Source of the DNA: Neorhizobium huautlense
GTDB lineage: Bacteria; Pseudomonadota; Alphaproteobacteria; Rhizobiales; Rhizobiaceae
Length of the DNA stretch: 64,000 nt
Assembly: GCF_030811685.1 (NCBI RefSeq)
Contig: NZ_JAUSRF010000001.1
Location: 310,001 to 374,000, forward strand
Direction: 5' to 3'
In this document: one piece after another, positions 44,185 through 52,423 of the stretch
How positions within the stretch are numbered: position 1 is the stretch's first letter
How the letters are laid out: the number at the start of each line of letters is the position of its first letter
Translations under genes and position numbers: made by a program
The notes under the pieces: generated by a model
Databases searched by the model: none
What the model was told of the DNA's origin: nothing
What the model saw: the letters and a program-made list of their open reading frames with translations, nothing else

Positions 44185-45738
44185 TCAAAGATCGATCGCC
44201 TCGATCCGGCGCAGCCACTCGTCCGGGCCGGATTTTCCGGCCGCGAAGCTGGTGATCGCACCATAAACGGCATCGGAGAAGCCGCCGATGTTGAGCACAT
44301 CCGCACCCTTTGCAGGGGTCTGGACATAGGGCTGGATATCGAGGCAGACCAGCTTTGCAGCCGGGTTCAGCCTCTTGATCCGCGCCCATTCGCTCATCAT
44401 GCCGGTTGCCTGGCCACCACCTCGCGCATCCATCCAGGACTGGTTGTCCGAGACGAAGACGACGAGGTCGACCTTGGCCTTTTCATCGGCCAGCAGCTTC
44501 AGCGGAGCGGAACAATTGGTTCCACCACCCCCGACCGCTGCCAGCTTTGCGGCATTGGTCATGACGCTGTCGCGACCGTTGAGCTGCACGCGCACCACGT
44601 GGTTTTCGAACGGCAGGACCCGTGTAAAACGGTTCCGCCGCAGGAAAGACGCAGCCACGAGTGCCGCGACATCGATGCATCGCACCGTCGAAGTCGCGCC
44701 TGGACGATAACCGGTCACGGGCGAACCCATGGAGCCGGAAACGTCCGGGCAGACCACGACATTGCCACTAACGCTCGGCACGGTGGAGATTGCAGCCTCC
44801 ATCGCATCCTGCAGCGCATCGGCCACGACCGTCGGGATCGTGTGACCCGTCATCTGCCAGGCGACCAGCAGCTGATAGGGAAACACGCGGGCTTTGCGCA
44901 CCGTTTCCGGGTCGGAAAGCTTTGCCGCCAGCTTTTCAGCCACACCCGGCACCTCGAACACGCCCTTCCGGGCAAATGTGTTGAGGTTCTGGCGCACCAT
45001 CTGCCACGAGCCCTTCAGCGCAACCTCGGCCCACTGTTCCTTTGTCAGGTCGAGCGAGGTCAGCATCTGGAACGGCACCGGCGGCAAGGCCAATGTCGTA
45101 TCCCGCTTGAACGCTTCGAACGCCTTCACCTCGACAGGCAAGGCTGCCACGTCATACGGCTTGCCGATCGCCCAGGCGTAAAGCGCCGCGCGCCCTGCAT
45201 CCTTCGGCTTCGGGTGCACCATACGGATCACATCCGGCAAAGACGGGTCGTTACCGACCATGGCCTGCAAAAGCTGTTCCACCGTGCGGCTCTCCAGCCA
45301 TGCCTGCACCATCTTTTTCGGACGCGTTCCGAGCGATTTACGCCCGGTCGTGCCCGACCGCATGACCTGCACGAAACCGCGCAGCATCTTGCCGCTTTTC
45401 ACCACGCGCGGGAAAGCGCGGGCAAAGGCATCGCTTTCAAGGCCGGAAAGCATGGCCAACAGCATGACCGGCATGTCCTTCATATGGCCCTTTTCGGCGG
45501 CATAGACCGCAAGCTTTGCCAGGAACTGCGGCTCGACTTCGGCTGCCAGCTTCACCACGCCCTCCAGCTGCTCGCCGGCACCGGCATAAAAGGTGTCGTT
45601 GAACGTGCCGGTGACGGCATACTGCGCCAGCGCCTCACGAGCGCTCAGCTTATAGGCCGGTGCCGCTTCGTGGTTGACTGTGTCCGTGCGGGGCAAAAGC
45701 TTGCCGAGATAGGATTTGAAGATTGCCTTGTTCACCAT
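44185..45738 (-). CDS. rsr: Ro60 homologue Rsr (TROVE + vWA domain RNA-binding protein)
   Basis: A 517-residue Ro-family protein. The N-terminal TROVE (HEAT-repeat ring) domain spans about residues 15-340 (VNHEAAPAYKLSAREALAQYAVTGTFNDTFYA, LAKLAVYAAEKGHMKDMPVMLLAML). The C-terminal von Willebrand A domain contains the MIDAS motif in VVCPDVSGSMGSPV and GGGGTNCSAPLKLL. Ro proteins ring-bind misfolded RNA ends and Y RNAs, and bacterial Rsr works with exonucleases in RNA quality control. ATG 45738 is chosen for its GAGGTGA ribosome site and because a sigma54 promoter lies just upstream. The six Y-RNA-like units directly downstream are its expected partners. Confidence 0.95.
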   Translation of the reverse strand: MVNKAIFKSYLGKLLPRTDTVNHEAAPAYKLSAREALAQYAVTGTFNDTFYAGAGEQLEGVVKLAAEVEPQFLAKLAVYAAEKGHMKDMPVMLLAMLSGLESDAFARAFPRVVKSGKMLRGFVQVMRSGTTGRKSLGTRPKKMVQAWLESRTVEQLLQAMVGNDPSLPDVIRMVHPKPKDAGRAALYAWAIGKPYDVAALPVEVKAFEAFKRDTTLALPPVPFQMLTSLDLTKEQWAEVALKGSWQMVRQNLNTFARKGVFEVPGVAEKLAAKLSDPETVRKARVFPYQLLVAWQMTGHTIPTVVADALQDAMEAAISTVPSVSGNVVVCPDVSGSMGSPVTGYRPGATSTVRCIDVAALVAASFLRRNRFTRVLPFENHVVRVQLNGRDSVMTNAAKLAAVGGGGTNCSAPLKLLADEKAKVDLVVFVSDNQSWMDARGGGQATGMMSEWARIKRLNPAAKLVCLDIQPYVQTPAKGADVLNIGGFSDAVYGAITSFAAGKSGPDEWLRRIEAIDL

Positions 45739-45774
45739 GGCATCACCTCTTTGTTTCGGTTCTGCCAGATACAT

Positions 45775-45790
45775 TTCAAGACGCGTGCCA
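45775..45790 (-). promoter_or_regulatory. Sigma54 (-24/-12) promoter of the rsr-rtcB unit
   Basis: On the minus strand TGGCAC-GCGTC-TTGAA matches TGGCAC-N5-TTGCA in 10 of 11 positions. It ends 37 bases before the rsr start. The divergent gene encodes an RtcR-type sigma54 activator, which makes this assignment strong. A+T-rich DNA at 45830-45870 separates it from rtcR. Confidence 0.85.
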
Positions 45791-45950
45791 GTTTGATGCC
45801 AGAGCAGCAAAACACGCTGAAATTTCTTATTATCCTGTTGATTTTAAATAAAATAAAAAATCACCGTCATTGGCACGCACAGAAATTGCCCAATTCCACC
45901 ATGCAGCATATATTATCTTCAAATATACCTTTTATAAATTTGGATAAATC

Positions 45951-47558
45951 ATGAAACGCCGTGTCGCCATCAGCATTCTCGGAACCACGCTCGATATCGG
46001 CAAACGCGAGGATCGCTGGAACCGCTGGCGGCCGAATGTCGGCCTTACCCAGCAGCCCGGCCTGTTCTTCGATCGCGTCGAACTGATCCATGATGCGACT
46101 TTCGACCGGCTGGCAAAAACTGTCGTCAGCGACATCGAAACCGTGTCGCCCGCCACCGAGGTTCGCCAGAACATCATCAACCTCACCGACCCCTGGGATT
46201 TTTCCGAGGTCTATACAAAACTGCGCGATTTCGCCCGCGCCTATGATTTCGATCCCGATGCGGAAGATTATCTCGTCAACATCACCACCGGCACGCATGT
46301 GGCGCAGATCTGCTGGTTCTTGCTGACCGAGGCCCGCATCATCCCCGGCAGATTGCTGCAGCTCTCGCCGCCGCGCGATCGTGAGCCGGGTCAGGATTAT
46401 GCCGGCACGCATGCGGTTATCGATCTCGACCTCTCCCGTTACGACGAGATCGCTACGCGTTTTGCCTCGGAACGTGATGAGGCGACATCCTTCCTCAAAT
46501 CCGGCATCTCCACCCGCAACGCCGCCTTCAACCGCATGATCGACGAGATCGAGCGCGTGGCGATGCGCTCCACCGCCCCCGTTTTCCTGACCGGTCCGAC
46601 GGGTGCGGGAAAATCGCAGTTGGCAAAACGGATTTTTGAGCTGAAAAAGGCACAACGAAAAGTCACCGGCCCCTTCGTGGAGGTGAACTGCGCCACCCTG
46701 CGCGGCGATCAGGCGATGTCCGCCCTGTTCGGCCACGTGAAGGGCGCCTTTACCGGCGCCTCCGGCGAACGCGCCGGCCTTCTGAAATCCGCCGACAAGG
46801 GCGTGCTGTTTCTTGACGAGATCGGCGAACTCGGCCTTGACGAGCAGGCCATGTGCCTGCGCGCCATCGAGGAAAAACGGTTTCTGCCTGTCGGTGCCGA
46901 CAAGGAGGCTTCTGCCGATTTCCAGCTGATCGCAGGCACCAACCGCGATTTGCGTATAGAAGTGCAAAAGGGCCGCTTTCGCGAAGATCTGTTCGCCCGC
47001 CTCAACCTCTGGACCTTTCAGCTTCCGGCTCTTCGTGAACGTCGCGAGGATATCGAGCCCAATCTAGACTTCGAACTGAAGCGTTTTCTGGAGCGCGAGG
47101 GCCAGAACGTCACCTTCAATAAGGAGGCGCGCGACCGTTATCTCGCCTTCGCGACCGGGCCGGAAGCGGCATGGAGCGCCAATTTCCGAGACCTGTCCGC
47201 CTCGATCACCCGCATGGGAACGCTGGCCCCACAAGGCCGCATCACCATCGATGTGGTGAGTGACGAAGTGCTACGGCTGAAAACCGCCTGGGGGCTCGAC
47301 ACGCAAAAACATGCCGACGATGAATTGCTGATCAACATGCTCGGCGCGGAGCGCGCGGCTGCACTCGACCTTTTCGAGGTGGCGCAGCTGGCAACAGTGC
47401 TGAAAACCTGCCGGGATCATGCCACTGCAAGTGCCGCCGGTCGCGCATTGTTTGCGCATTCGAGGCTGGAGAAAAAAAGCTCCAACGATGCCGATCGCCT
47501 GAGCAAATATCTGGCGCGATTTGAACTGAAGTTCGAGGATATCCGCCGCAACCGATAA
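45951..47558 (+). CDS. rtcR: RtcR: CARF-domain sigma54-dependent transcriptional activator
   Basis: A 535-residue bacterial enhancer-binding protein. Residues about 1-185 are the CARF-like sensory domain (RVAISILGTTLDIG, NITTGTHVAQICWFLLTEARIIPGRLLQLSPP). The AAA+ domain (about 190-430) has Walker A GPTGAGKS, the sigma54-contact loop GAFTGA, Walker B VLFLDEIGELG and an Arg-finger region. The C-terminus should hold the DNA-binding helix-turn-helix. In E. coli and Salmonella RtcR is switched on by damaged tRNA ends and activates rsr-yrlA-rtcBA. It diverges from rsr. No strong ribosome site is visible before ATG 45951. Confidence 0.95.
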   Translation: MKRRVAISILGTTLDIGKREDRWNRWRPNVGLTQQPGLFFDRVELIHDATFDRLAKTVVSDIETVSPATEVRQNIINLTDPWDFSEVYTKLRDFARAYDFDPDAEDYLVNITTGTHVAQICWFLLTEARIIPGRLLQLSPPRDREPGQDYAGTHAVIDLDLSRYDEIATRFASERDEATSFLKSGISTRNAAFNRMIDEIERVAMRSTAPVFLTGPTGAGKSQLAKRIFELKKAQRKVTGPFVEVNCATLRGDQAMSALFGHVKGAFTGASGERAGLLKSADKGVLFLDEIGELGLDEQAMCLRAIEEKRFLPVGADKEASADFQLIAGTNRDLRIEVQKGRFREDLFARLNLWTFQLPALRERREDIEPNLDFELKRFLEREGQNVTFNKEARDRYLAFATGPEAAWSANFRDLSASITRMGTLAPQGRITIDVVSDEVLRLKTAWGLDTQKHADDELLINMLGAERAAALDLFEVAQLATVLKTCRDHATASAAGRALFAHSRLEKKSSNDADRLSKYLARFELKFEDIRRNR

Positions 47559-47657
47559 CGCCCCTCCGACCCAAACGCCTCGCTTCGTTTCCAACCCCTA
47601 AAATGCCACAGGTCTGTTATAGAGGTCAGATGGTGAGGGCAAGATGGCTAGCATCCT

Positions 47658-47682
47658 CGGGCCGGACGAAACTTCCGGCCCG
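47658..47682. terminator. Hairpin between convergent rtcR and MocR genes
   Basis: CGGGCCGGA pairs with TCCGGCCCG around a 7-base loop, immediately after the MocR stop and 100 bases after rtcR. There is no T run; it may serve both genes as a rho-assisted end. Confidence 0.45.
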
Positions 47683-49164
47683 TCAGGCGGAAAACTCCAT
47701 TTCGGCGATCGCCTTTCGCAGCAGGGTAATGCCATAGGTTATCCATTCCGGATCAAGCGACGCATAGCCCAGCACCAGCCCGATCTGTTCGTTGCGGCCT
47801 GAGGAAAGGGGCGGATCGCAGAGCGGGCGCACCGAATATACGCCGACACCAAGGGATCGCGCCCGCTCAACCAGTTCGTCCTCAGAGGCGGCCGGCAGAA
47901 GACGGAACCAGACGACGAGATGTAATCCGGCCGATGTCCCTTCGATATCGACATCCGTTCCGAAATTGGTGCGCAAAGCCGCAATGAGGGTCTGCCGTCG
48001 TTTCTGGTTCAGACGTCGCTGCCGCCGGACATGCCGCTCATAGGCGCCACTTTGAATGAGGCCCGCGAGCGCATCCTGATCGAGTAGCGGCGTATGGCGA
48101 TCCGCCAGTTGCTTGGCGGCCTTGAAAATTGCGATCAAGGGCTCCGGCACGACCACATACCCTATCCGCAACGTCGGCGAGAGTATCTTGGAGACCGTGC
48201 CGATATAGATGACCCTGCCGCTGTCGTCGACGGACCAAAGCGGAGGCAAAGGCTTCATGTCGTAGCGATATTCGCTGTCGTAATCGTCCTCGATGATCCA
48301 GGCGTTCGTCCGTTTTGCCCAAGCGATGAGGCTGAGGCGCCGCTCGATCGGCAGGATGCCTCCAAGCGGATATTGATGGGAGGGCGTCACATAGGCGAGC
48401 TGCGCGCTGATATCGCCAAGGCGCGACGTGTCGAGGCCGGCACTGTCGACTTCGATCGGAATGGCTGCCGCTCCCGTTGTTTCGAACGCCAGCCGCGCCA
48501 TGGCATAGGACGGATTTTCAATCACGAAGGAATCGTCTTCGTTGAGAAGAAGCCTTCCCAACAGATCGAGTGCCTGCTGGGAGCCGCTGACAATGATGAT
48601 CTGGTCGGTGCGGCAACTGATCGAGCGGGCACGCCAGAGATAGCCCTGCAAGGCGCGGCGCAGGGCGCTGGTGCCTTCCGGCTCTCCATAGGCGAGCACC
48701 TTCGATTTGCGCGAGAGTGCCCGCATCATCGCCTGACGCCAAAGGACTGACGGAAAATCTGCGGATGCAACCTCTCCGTAACGGAAATTGACCACCACGT
48801 TTTTCGAGGAAGGCTGGGGCAAAGAGCCGATCGTGACGAGATGCCTGCCATAACGGGACAACGGCGCCTCGATTGCCATGCCATCGGCCTGATCGGTCCT
48901 CGGCTCTTCCGCGGTCGGAAACGTCACCGCGACCCGCGGCTGCGCACCCTGGCTTACGGAAATGAAACCCTCGGCCGCCAGTTGATCATATGCCACGCAG
49001 ACGGTCGTTCGCGACACACCGAGCTCTTTGGCGAGCGACCGGGTCGACGGTATCTTTTCGCCGACGGCATAGACCCCGGATACAACCTGATCACGCAGGC
49101 GTTCGTAAATCGCATGAGCACCCAGCCGATATAATTTAGCATCATGTTTTTTAAACTGGACCAC
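47683..49164 (-). CDS. MocR-family regulator (GntR HTH + PLP aminotransferase-like domain)
   Basis: A 493-residue PdxR/MocR-type regulator. Residues about 15-80 are a GntR winged helix (AIYERLRDQVVSGVYAVGEKIPSTRSLAKELGVSRTTVCVAYDQLAAEGFI). From about 110 the fold-type-I aminotransferase domain includes VSGSQQALDLLGRLLLNEDD, the PLP-contact IIEDDYDSEYRY and the Schiff-base lysine in GTVSKILSP. Such regulators sense PLP or PLP adducts. The start is a GTG at 49164 with a poor ribosome site. It diverges from a gene set whose predicted products react with PLP enzymes, and probably controls it. Confidence 0.9.
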   Translation of the reverse strand: MVQFKKHDAKLYRLGAHAIYERLRDQVVSGVYAVGEKIPSTRSLAKELGVSRTTVCVAYDQLAAEGFISVSQGAQPRVAVTFPTAEEPRTDQADGMAIEAPLSRYGRHLVTIGSLPQPSSKNVVVNFRYGEVASADFPSVLWRQAMMRALSRKSKVLAYGEPEGTSALRRALQGYLWRARSISCRTDQIIIVSGSQQALDLLGRLLLNEDDSFVIENPSYAMARLAFETTGAAAIPIEVDSAGLDTSRLGDISAQLAYVTPSHQYPLGGILPIERRLSLIAWAKRTNAWIIEDDYDSEYRYDMKPLPPLWSVDDSGRVIYIGTVSKILSPTLRIGYVVVPEPLIAIFKAAKQLADRHTPLLDQDALAGLIQSGAYERHVRRQRRLNQKRRQTLIAALRTNFGTDVDIEGTSAGLHLVVWFRLLPAASEDELVERARSLGVGVYSVRPLCDPPLSSGRNEQIGLVLGYASLDPEWITYGITLLRKAIAEMEFSA

Positions 49165-49185
49165 TATTTTTCTTCAAAACTGGAC
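49153..49185. promoter_or_regulatory. Direct repeats at the MocR gene start, probable MocR operator
   Basis: AAACTGGAC occurs twice, at 49153-49161 and 49177-49185, 24 bases apart. MocR regulators commonly bind direct repeats near the divergent promoter. The left copy overlaps the proposed start codon region, which would suit autoregulation. Confidence 0.5.
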
Positions 49186-49383
49186 GTTCTTATCGGACTT
49201 GTTCGCGTCTAGGTATTTACCGACGCCGAAAATCAACCGGCGACACTAATTTTCAGAGTTCATGTCCGCATGGGGGATACATGGCGGTGAATTTGGTCGA
49301 CATCCGGGGACTCCGAGTCAAAGAGCAACTTTAACACGAAGAACCGTTCACATGGAACCTGCGCCGGGCAAAACCCGCATCAG

Positions 49384-49575
49384 GTGGACGGACGTGCAGT
49401 TGACGACATTGCGCCCATCCTGATCAGCCGAAAAATCCTCGGCGACATGAGGAGGGCGCTGCTCGAACCGGCGCGGACGGAACGCGCCTTCTTGATCAAT
49501 CAGATCCAACAATCAGCAGACACCATCCGGCAGGGTGAGTTCGGCCACGATACGTGGCGGGAAATGGGAGCGTGA
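49384..49575 (+). CDS. Possible 63-residue protein upstream of the DcsB-like gene
   Basis: An open frame from GTG 49384 (or ATG 49447) that ends 2 bases before the next gene, giving a soluble, charged product (ISRKILGDMRRALLEPARTERAF, then a Gln/Arg-rich end). The frame is open back to 49291. No clear ribosome site supports the GTG, and I recognise no family. The 413-base gap between the MocR and DcsB-like genes otherwise holds only the promoter region. It could be a leader peptide or chance. Confidence 0.35.
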   Translation: MDGRAVDDIAPILISRKILGDMRRALLEPARTERAFLINQIQQSADTIRQGEFGHDTWREMGA

Positions 49576-49577
49576 CT

Positions 49578-50405
49578 ATGTCCATCAAGGTGATCCTCTC
49601 GCAGGGCAGAGCCGCCGACAGATCGGCCATGACCCTCAAGGGAGCCGCGCTGACCGCGCAGGCGCTGGCAGACGAGTTCGGCGCCTATCCAACGACGGTC
49701 GGAACCCCCGCCCCACCTGCGGTCGATGACTGGACCGATAGTCTGGCGCAGGCCAGGCCGACACTGCTCTCCATCAGGAATGCAGTCGCGAAAAGCATTC
49801 TGAACGGCGAACTGACCGTTCTTGTTGCCAATACCTGCTCGATCAGCCTGGCGTCACTTCCGATCGTGGCGCGGGAATTCCCTGACGCTGCGCTGCTCTG
49901 GATCGACGCGCATGGTGATTTCAACACGCCGCACACAAGTGCCTCCGGTTATCTTGGCGGCATGGTTGTGGCTGCCGCATGCGGCCTGTGGAACAGCGGC
50001 CATGGCTCAGGGCTCGATCCCAGCAATGTCATTTTCGTCGGCGCGCGTGATATCGACCCCGCGGAACAGACGCTGATCGATCGGTTCGGCGTTCAGGTCA
50101 TTGCGCCGGCAGCGGTGACCCCTGCCGCCATTCTCGAGGCCGTTGGCGAGCGCAAGGTATGGGTCCATATCGACTGGGATGTTCTGGAGCCGGGTTACGT
50201 TCCTGCGGACTATGATGTCCCCGGCGGGCTGTTGCCGGAACAGATCGGCGTCATTCTGCAGGCTCTGGGTCCGGACCGCGTACTCGGCCTGGAACTGGCG
50301 GAATATCAGGCGCCGGACGACCCGCAGCTATCGAAAATGGCACTCGCCACGATCATAAAAACGGTCAGCCCCCTGTTGGGACGGGTCACCGTGGACAGCC
50401 TGTAG
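49578..50405 (+). CDS. Arginase-family hydrolase, DcsB-like (N-hydroxyarginine to hydroxyurea)
   Basis: A 275-residue arginase-fold protein. The second metal motif is intact (LLWIDAHGDFNTP) and the third reads HIDWDVLEPG. The first motif, normally G-G-D/N-H-S, reads VANTCSIS, so the metal-ligand histidine is replaced by cysteine. The same His-to-Cys change is, as I recall, a feature of DcsB from the D-cycloserine pathway, which splits N-omega-hydroxyarginine into hydroxyurea and ornithine. Homologues of DcsA, DcsD and DcsE follow, which makes that reaction the best guess. It is not expected to be a housekeeping arginase. Confidence 0.82.
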   Translation: MSIKVILSQGRAADRSAMTLKGAALTAQALADEFGAYPTTVGTPAPPAVDDWTDSLAQARPTLLSIRNAVAKSILNGELTVLVANTCSISLASLPIVAREFPDAALLWIDAHGDFNTPHTSASGYLGGMVVAAACGLWNSGHGSGLDPSNVIFVGARDIDPAEQTLIDRFGVQVIAPAAVTPAAILEAVGERKVWVHIDWDVLEPGYVPADYDVPGGLLPEQIGVILQALGPDRVLGLELAEYQAPDDPQLSKMALATIIKTVSPLLGRVTVDSL

Positions 50406-50534
50406 ACCCGGCATCGGGCAGCCGACGAAAACACGACATTCACCGATTGCGCATCGCATCGCCAGGCACAGCTGTGCCTGCAGCCAGGAACCGTGTCGGA
50501 ACGGAAGAGTCCGGCGGAACGTAGAGGGGGGAAC

Positions 50535-51410
50535 ATGTTCGCCGATATTGCTCATGAACGACGCCTGATCACACCCGGAAAGATGTTCGCCAGACGCGCA
50601 CTCGAAGACGGCGATGCAGTCTTTTCCCCATGGCAGAGCCACGCCTTCAACGATTTTGCCGACCGGATCTCCGACGAGAGCTTTCCGTGCCTGTTCGGAC
50701 GCAAGGCATGGAAGGCCGGTACGATCCGTTTCGTGTTTGCCGAATGCGGTCCGGGCCGCGACTGCAGCCAGGCTCTGGCCGGGCTTCTCGAATATACCGA
50801 TTTCATTCGGGAGGTCGATGTCAGCGAGCGGCTGCTCGTACCGCTTGTCGTGTTTGTCGAAAGCTCGCAGCTGGCGGATGTGCCGCATCACCGGTTGGCT
50901 TGGGACCTTTTGAACTGGCTGCACGCCAGAGACCCCGCGCCCTGGCCCGATGGCGTGGCAACGGCACCCGACGATCCGGACTGGTGCTTCTGCTTTAATG
51001 GCGTGCAGCTGTTCGTGAACATGAGCACGCCGGACCATGTGGCGCTGCGCAGCCGCAACCTCGGACAATTCCTGACGCTGATCATCAATCCGCGGGAAAA
51101 TTTCGATGTCGTCGCCTGCGCCGACAGCCGCAGCGGCCGTCTCGTTCGAGACAATATTCGCCGCCGTGTCGCCGCCTATAACGGTGGAGCTGTCCCGCAT
51201 GAGCTGGGTTTTTACGGAGACCCCGACAATCGCGAATGGCTGCAATATCAGCTCGAAGAACCGGGCCTCGAGCGCCCGGCCGAATGCCCGTTCAAACCGG
51301 GCGGTGACCGCTCAGCGGCGCCTTCGCCTTCCATCCATGCCCCCGTCAAACCGTCGGGAGATCATCCTTTGCCCCACTCTGCGGAGAACGACAATGACCA
51401 GCCCAAGTGA
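50535..51410 (+). CDS. YqcI/YcgG-family protein, DcsA-like arginine N-hydroxylase
   Basis: A 291-residue member of the YqcI/YcgG family: SPWQSHAFNDFADRISDESFPCLFGRKAWKAGTIRFVFAE, then CFCFNGVQLFVNMSTPDHVALRSRNLGQFLTLIINPRENFDVV. DcsA, a haem protein of this family, hydroxylates L-arginine to N-omega-hydroxyarginine as the first step to hydroxyurea in D-cycloserine synthesis. A disordered, Pro-rich tail of about 40 residues follows the domain. GAGGGGGG gives a strong ribosome site. Its end overlaps the next gene by 17 bases. The haem ligand cannot be assigned by eye. Confidence 0.82.
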   Translation: MFADIAHERRLITPGKMFARRALEDGDAVFSPWQSHAFNDFADRISDESFPCLFGRKAWKAGTIRFVFAECGPGRDCSQALAGLLEYTDFIREVDVSERLLVPLVVFVESSQLADVPHHRLAWDLLNWLHARDPAPWPDGVATAPDDPDWCFCFNGVQLFVNMSTPDHVALRSRNLGQFLTLIINPRENFDVVACADSRSGRLVRDNIRRRVAAYNGGAVPHELGFYGDPDNREWLQYQLEEPGLERPAECPFKPGGDRSAAPSPSIHAPVKPSGDHPLPHSAENDNDQPK

Positions 51411-52320
51411 GAGAAGCCGCGGCCTCCTCGAAATGATTGCAGCCATGATCGTCATGGGTACAGTCGGATACTTCGTCCTGGAGTCCGGTCTGGCATCACA
51501 TACGGTCGTTTTTTACCGATGTGTCTTCGGGGCGATGTTCCTCGCCCTCTACTGCCTGGCACGCGGTTTTTTCCGCAATACGGGCCTCACCCGCAAAACC
51601 CTATTTCTTGCGGGCCTCAGCGGTGTCTTTCTCGTCACCAACTGGGTGATGCTGTTTGCATCCTTTGATGTGGCGTCGATCTCCACCTCGACCGTGATCT
51701 ATCATACCCAGCCGCTGTTCTTCGTGCTCCTGGGCGCGCTTTTCCTCGGCGACAGCATCACCCGCGACAAGCTCGGCTGGGTGATCATCGCCTTCCTCGG
51801 CGTCGTGCTGATCGTGGCACCGGATTTCGAGGGGTTCAGCATGTCATCCAGCCACCTGCTGGGTGTGGCTCTGGCGATCGGCGCCGCGATCTTCTATGCG
51901 ATCGTTTCGACCATCGTGAAACAGCTCAAGGGCATCAAGCCCCATCTGATCGCGCTCATCCAGGTTGCGGTCGGTGCGGTGATCCTGGTGCCTTTCGCCA
52001 ATTTCGAGACGGCATCGGGCTTTTCCGGCGCGCAATGGACCGACCTGCTGATCCTGGGCGCCTTCCACACCTGCCTCACCTACATCCTGATGTACTCGGC
52101 CTTCCAGAAACTGCCGACCGCCCAGATCGCCGTCTTGTCGTACATCTATCCGGTCGTCGCCATCCTGGTGGACTATTTCGCATACGGCAAGGCGATGCAC
52201 AGCGTGCAGATCGCAGGCGGCCTGATGATCCTGTTCGCCGGTTACGCCGTGAACCAGAATTATCCGATCTTCCTGCGCAGCAGACGTGCCGTGACCGGAA
52301 CCTCGCAAGGCCGCGACTGA
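51394..52320 (+). CDS. EamA/DMT-family membrane transporter, probable product exporter
   Basis: A 308-residue protein with ten hydrophobic segments and two EamA repeats (about 15-140 and 155-295). It includes YRCVFGAMFLALYCLARG and VIYHTQPLFFVLLGALFLGDSITRDKLGWVIIAFLGVVLIV, and a second copy YSAFQKLPTAQIAVLSYIYPVVAILVDY. DMT carriers export amino acids and related metabolites, so it may export the toxic product of this cluster. ATG 51394 has GGAG upstream and overlaps the DcsA-like gene, indicating one operon. Confidence 0.88.
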   Translation: MTSPSERSRGLLEMIAAMIVMGTVGYFVLESGLASHTVVFYRCVFGAMFLALYCLARGFFRNTGLTRKTLFLAGLSGVFLVTNWVMLFASFDVASISTSTVIYHTQPLFFVLLGALFLGDSITRDKLGWVIIAFLGVVLIVAPDFEGFSMSSSHLLGVALAIGAAIFYAIVSTIVKQLKGIKPHLIALIQVAVGAVILVPFANFETASGFSGAQWTDLLILGAFHTCLTYILMYSAFQKLPTAQIAVLSYIYPVVAILVDYFAYGKAMHSVQIAGGLMILFAGYAVNQNYPIFLRSRRAVTGTSQGRD

Positions 52321-52423
52321 CACGGACCGCCGCATTCCAGCTTGCTCGAAACCTTCACGCGCGATCACCGGCCGGCGCATGACCGCCGGCCCTTGGAGCG
52401 CACAGCCAGACAGGATGCTTACC

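Noticed and set aside
45880-45900. A sigma54 promoter directed at rtcR
   Set aside because: TGGCAC and TTGC are present on the plus strand but are 9 bases apart instead of 5.
43921-45954. A 677-codon plus-strand open frame across the RNA array and rsr
   Set aside because: It is antisense to rsr, has His/Arg-rich shadow composition, and begins inside a structured RNA unit.
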